DNA from: Muribaculaceae bacterium
Lineage (GTDB): Bacteria > Bacteroidota > Bacteroidia > Bacteroidales > Muribaculaceae
Length of the DNA stretch: 6,695 nt
Direction: 5' to 3'
Assembly (NCBI GenBank): GCA_009775375.1
Contig: VSPO01000146.1
Coordinates: 1-6,695, forward strand
Position 1 is the stretch's first letter; the number at the start of each line of letters is the position of its first letter. Below the pieces are notes generated by a model. The model was not told the DNA's origin and searched no databases. It saw nothing but the letters and a program-made list of their open reading frames with translations. The translations under genes were made by a program, and so were the position numbers. This document shows positions 5,170-6,695 of the stretch, piece by piece.

Positions 5170-6390
5170 ATGCGAAGTACATTTTCATTATTACCCTACA
5201 TCAACCGCAGCAAGGTAAAGGCTGACGGTACGACCGCCGTATTGTGTCGTATAACCATTGACGGCAAACAGACCGTCATCAGTCCCGGAATTTATTGCAG
5301 ACCGGAAGACTGGAACGGCAGGAAGAACGAGATAAAGTCCGCAAAGGAGAACAACCGTTTACGGGAATACCTGCGCCTGATGGAAGAAGCCTATAATGAG
5401 ATATTGAAATCGCAAGGTGTGGTCAGTGCGGAGATGCTGAAGAACCATATCACCTTGAACAACATCCATCCGACGACCCTCCTGCAAATGGGGGAATGGG
5501 AAAGGGAGCGTTTGAAGAAACATTCCGAGGAAATAGACTCAACTTCTTCCTATCGGAGTTCAATGTATTGCCAGAAGTACCTGACAAATTATCTCATGTC
5601 TTTGGGTAAGAAAGACATAGGCCTTGAAGAAGTCACGGAAGACTTCGGCAAAGCCTACAAAGCGTTTTTGAAGAGATGCAAGAATTTCGGGGCTTCCCAA
5701 ACCAACCATTGCCTGCGTTGGTTGAACCGCCTGCTGTATCTGGCAGTCGATAAGGAGATTATCCGCGTGAACCCTTGTGAGGAAATGGAATATGAAACCA
5801 AGCCGGAGGCAAGGCACAGGTATATCAGCCGTGAGGAGTTCAAGAAGATACTTTCCACCCCGATGTATGACAAGCGGATGGAACTGGCAAGACGGGCTTT
5901 CATCTTTTCGACCCTGACCGGACCGGCGTATGTGGATATAATGCTCCTGCATCCACATCATATCGGGACGAATGCGGATGGTAGGCGGTACATCCGCATC
6001 AACCGCAAGAAGACAAAGATGGAGGCGTTCATTCCACTGCATCCCATAGCGGAGCGGATATTGTCGCTGTATAACACGACTGACGATGAACATCCCGTGT
6101 TCCCGCTTCCCAATCGGGATGCCCTGTGGTTTGAGATTCATGAGCTGGGCGTAATCATAGGGAAAGAAGACAACTTGTCCTATCATCAAAGTCGGCATAG
6201 CTTCGGTACGTTCCTGATTTCATCGGATATACCTATCGAGAGCATCGCTAAAATGATGGGACATTCCAATATCAGGACGACACAGGGGTATGCACGGATA
6301 ACCGATGATAAAATCTCCAGAGATATGGACAAGCTGATGGAGCGAAGAAAGGAAATATCAGCTGGCGAAAAGAAAGAGGACAGAGAATAA
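5170..6390 (+). CDS. Tyrosine recombinase/integrase (int2), Arg I replaced by Ala
   Basis: A complete 406-residue Bacteroidetes phage-type integrase starts at the ATG at 5170, after an A-rich leader typical of the phylum, with no Shine-Dalgarno. Residues 1-95 are the arm-binding domain (PYINRSKVKADGTTAVLCRI, GIYCRPEDWNGR), about 105-210 the SAM-like core-binding domain, and 220-385 the catalytic domain. Catalytic positions are Lys in RKKTK (281), His and Arg in YHQSRHSF (339, 342), His in MMGHS (365) and Tyr in TTQGYAR (374). The Arg I site reads TGPAYVD, Ala 253. Loss of Arg I is known in the IntDOT group, which stays active, so int2 is probably functional. Its likely job is integration, excision or DNA inversion; relatives next to surface-protein genes are often invertases. 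It is probably cotranscribed with the gene 21 bp downstream. Confidence 0.95.
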   Translation: MRSTFSLLPYINRSKVKADGTTAVLCRITIDGKQTVISPGIYCRPEDWNGRKNEIKSAKENNRLREYLRLMEEAYNEILKSQGVVSAEMLKNHITLNNIHPTTLLQMGEWERERLKKHSEEIDSTSSYRSSMYCQKYLTNYLMSLGKKDIGLEEVTEDFGKAYKAFLKRCKNFGASQTNHCLRWLNRLLYLAVDKEIIRVNPCEEMEYETKPEARHRYISREEFKKILSTPMYDKRMELARRAFIFSTLTGPAYVDIMLLHPHHIGTNADGRRYIRINRKKTKMEAFIPLHPIAERILSLYNTTDDEHPVFPLPNRDALWFEIHELGVIIGKEDNLSYHQSRHSFGTFLISSDIPIESIAKMMGHSNIRTTQGYARITDDKISRDMDKLMERRKEISAGEKKEDRE

Positions 6391-6411
6391 ACACCAAATA
6401 ATAAACGCATT

Positions 6412-6695
6412 ATGAGCAGAGGAATAATAACAATCAGTGAAACGGGTGTAGTCATTATGCCGACAGCACCTATATGGATGACACAATTCGAGATAGCCGA
6501 CCTGTTCGGGATATTCTCATGCGATGTCCGCAAGGCGATCCGTTCCATCTACAAGAACAAGGAACTGAACGAACTTGGCACGATGAAGTATCTCAAGCAA
6601 CCGGATGGCATCAGTTACGATGTCTATAACATTGAAGTGATTATAGCCGTTGCATTCAGGATATGCAGTAAAGAGAGTGTCTTGTTCAGACGGTT
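6412..6695 (+). CDS. HTH/RhuM-N-like hypothetical protein, 3' end cut by window
   Basis: The ATG at 6412 lies 21 bp after the int2 stop codon, with 94 codons visible and no stop before the window edge. The N-terminus is MSRGIITISETGVV. Residues about 23-45 (MTQFEIADLFGIFSCDVRKAI) look like a helix-turn-helix, and YDVYNIEVIIAVAFRI resembles the N-terminal domain of RhuM-like proteins, where a YNLDVIISVGYR-type stretch is conserved. Small proteins of this kind accompany tyrosine recombinases in Bacteroidales. Position suggests a DNA-binding accessory or regulator of the recombinase, possibly a directionality factor; this is inference. The family call is from remembered resemblance only. Confidence 0.7.
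   Translation, partial: MSRGIITISETGVVIMPTAPIWMTQFEIADLFGIFSCDVRKAIRSIYKNKELNELGTMKYLKQPDGISYDVYNIEVIIAVAFRICSKESVLFRR

Noticed and set aside
5560..6198. Long minus-strand open frame inside int2
   Set aside because: It is the antisense shadow of a clearly recognisable integrase and has no protein features of its own.

Overview
This window looks like chromosomal or mobile-element DNA from a gut Bacteroidales bacterium (Bacteroides, Parabacteroides or Prevotella type). The evidence is family resemblance only. There are two Bacteroidetes-type tyrosine recombinases, an outer-membrane beta-barrel protein of the SusC-like/OMP_b-brl_3 sort, start codons without clear Shine-Dalgarno sites, and one good match to the Bacteroides -7 promoter consensus TAnnTTTG.

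Layout, left to right. At 1-1173 (+) is the C-terminal bulk of a tyrosine recombinase (int1), cut by the left window edge. At 1174-2155 is a convergent intergenic region of almost 1 kb with no convincing gene. It is packed with nested imperfect palindromes, a 34-bp inverted repeat, and a family of 9-bp-period repeat blocks. At 2156-4477 (-) is an intact outer-membrane protein gene. Its likely promoter lies at 4709-4739, so its transcript would begin with a leader of more than 200 nt containing a 117-bp nested palindrome (4529-4645). At 4756-4870 is a second complex palindromic element (B). It shares a 16-bp direct repeat and a 34-bp inverted repeat (29/34 identical) with an element on the far side of the OMP gene (A, 1271-1354). 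At 5059-5154 is a 31-codon remnant of the C-terminus of another tyrosine recombinase, followed by the intact recombinase int2 (5170-6390, +) and the start of a small HTH/RhuM-N-like protein gene (6412 to the window end).

Reading of the whole: the OMP gene and its palindromic flanks sit between recombinase genes and next to a recombinase scar. This suggests a cassette or invertible segment that was placed in, or is acted on by, a recombinase cluster. The two recombinases each lack a different catalytic arginine. int1 has Arg I but has Leu at Arg II; int2 has Ala at Arg I but keeps HxxR. The invertible or mobile cassette idea is inference. The repeats, the substitutions and the remnant can be read directly from the sequence.
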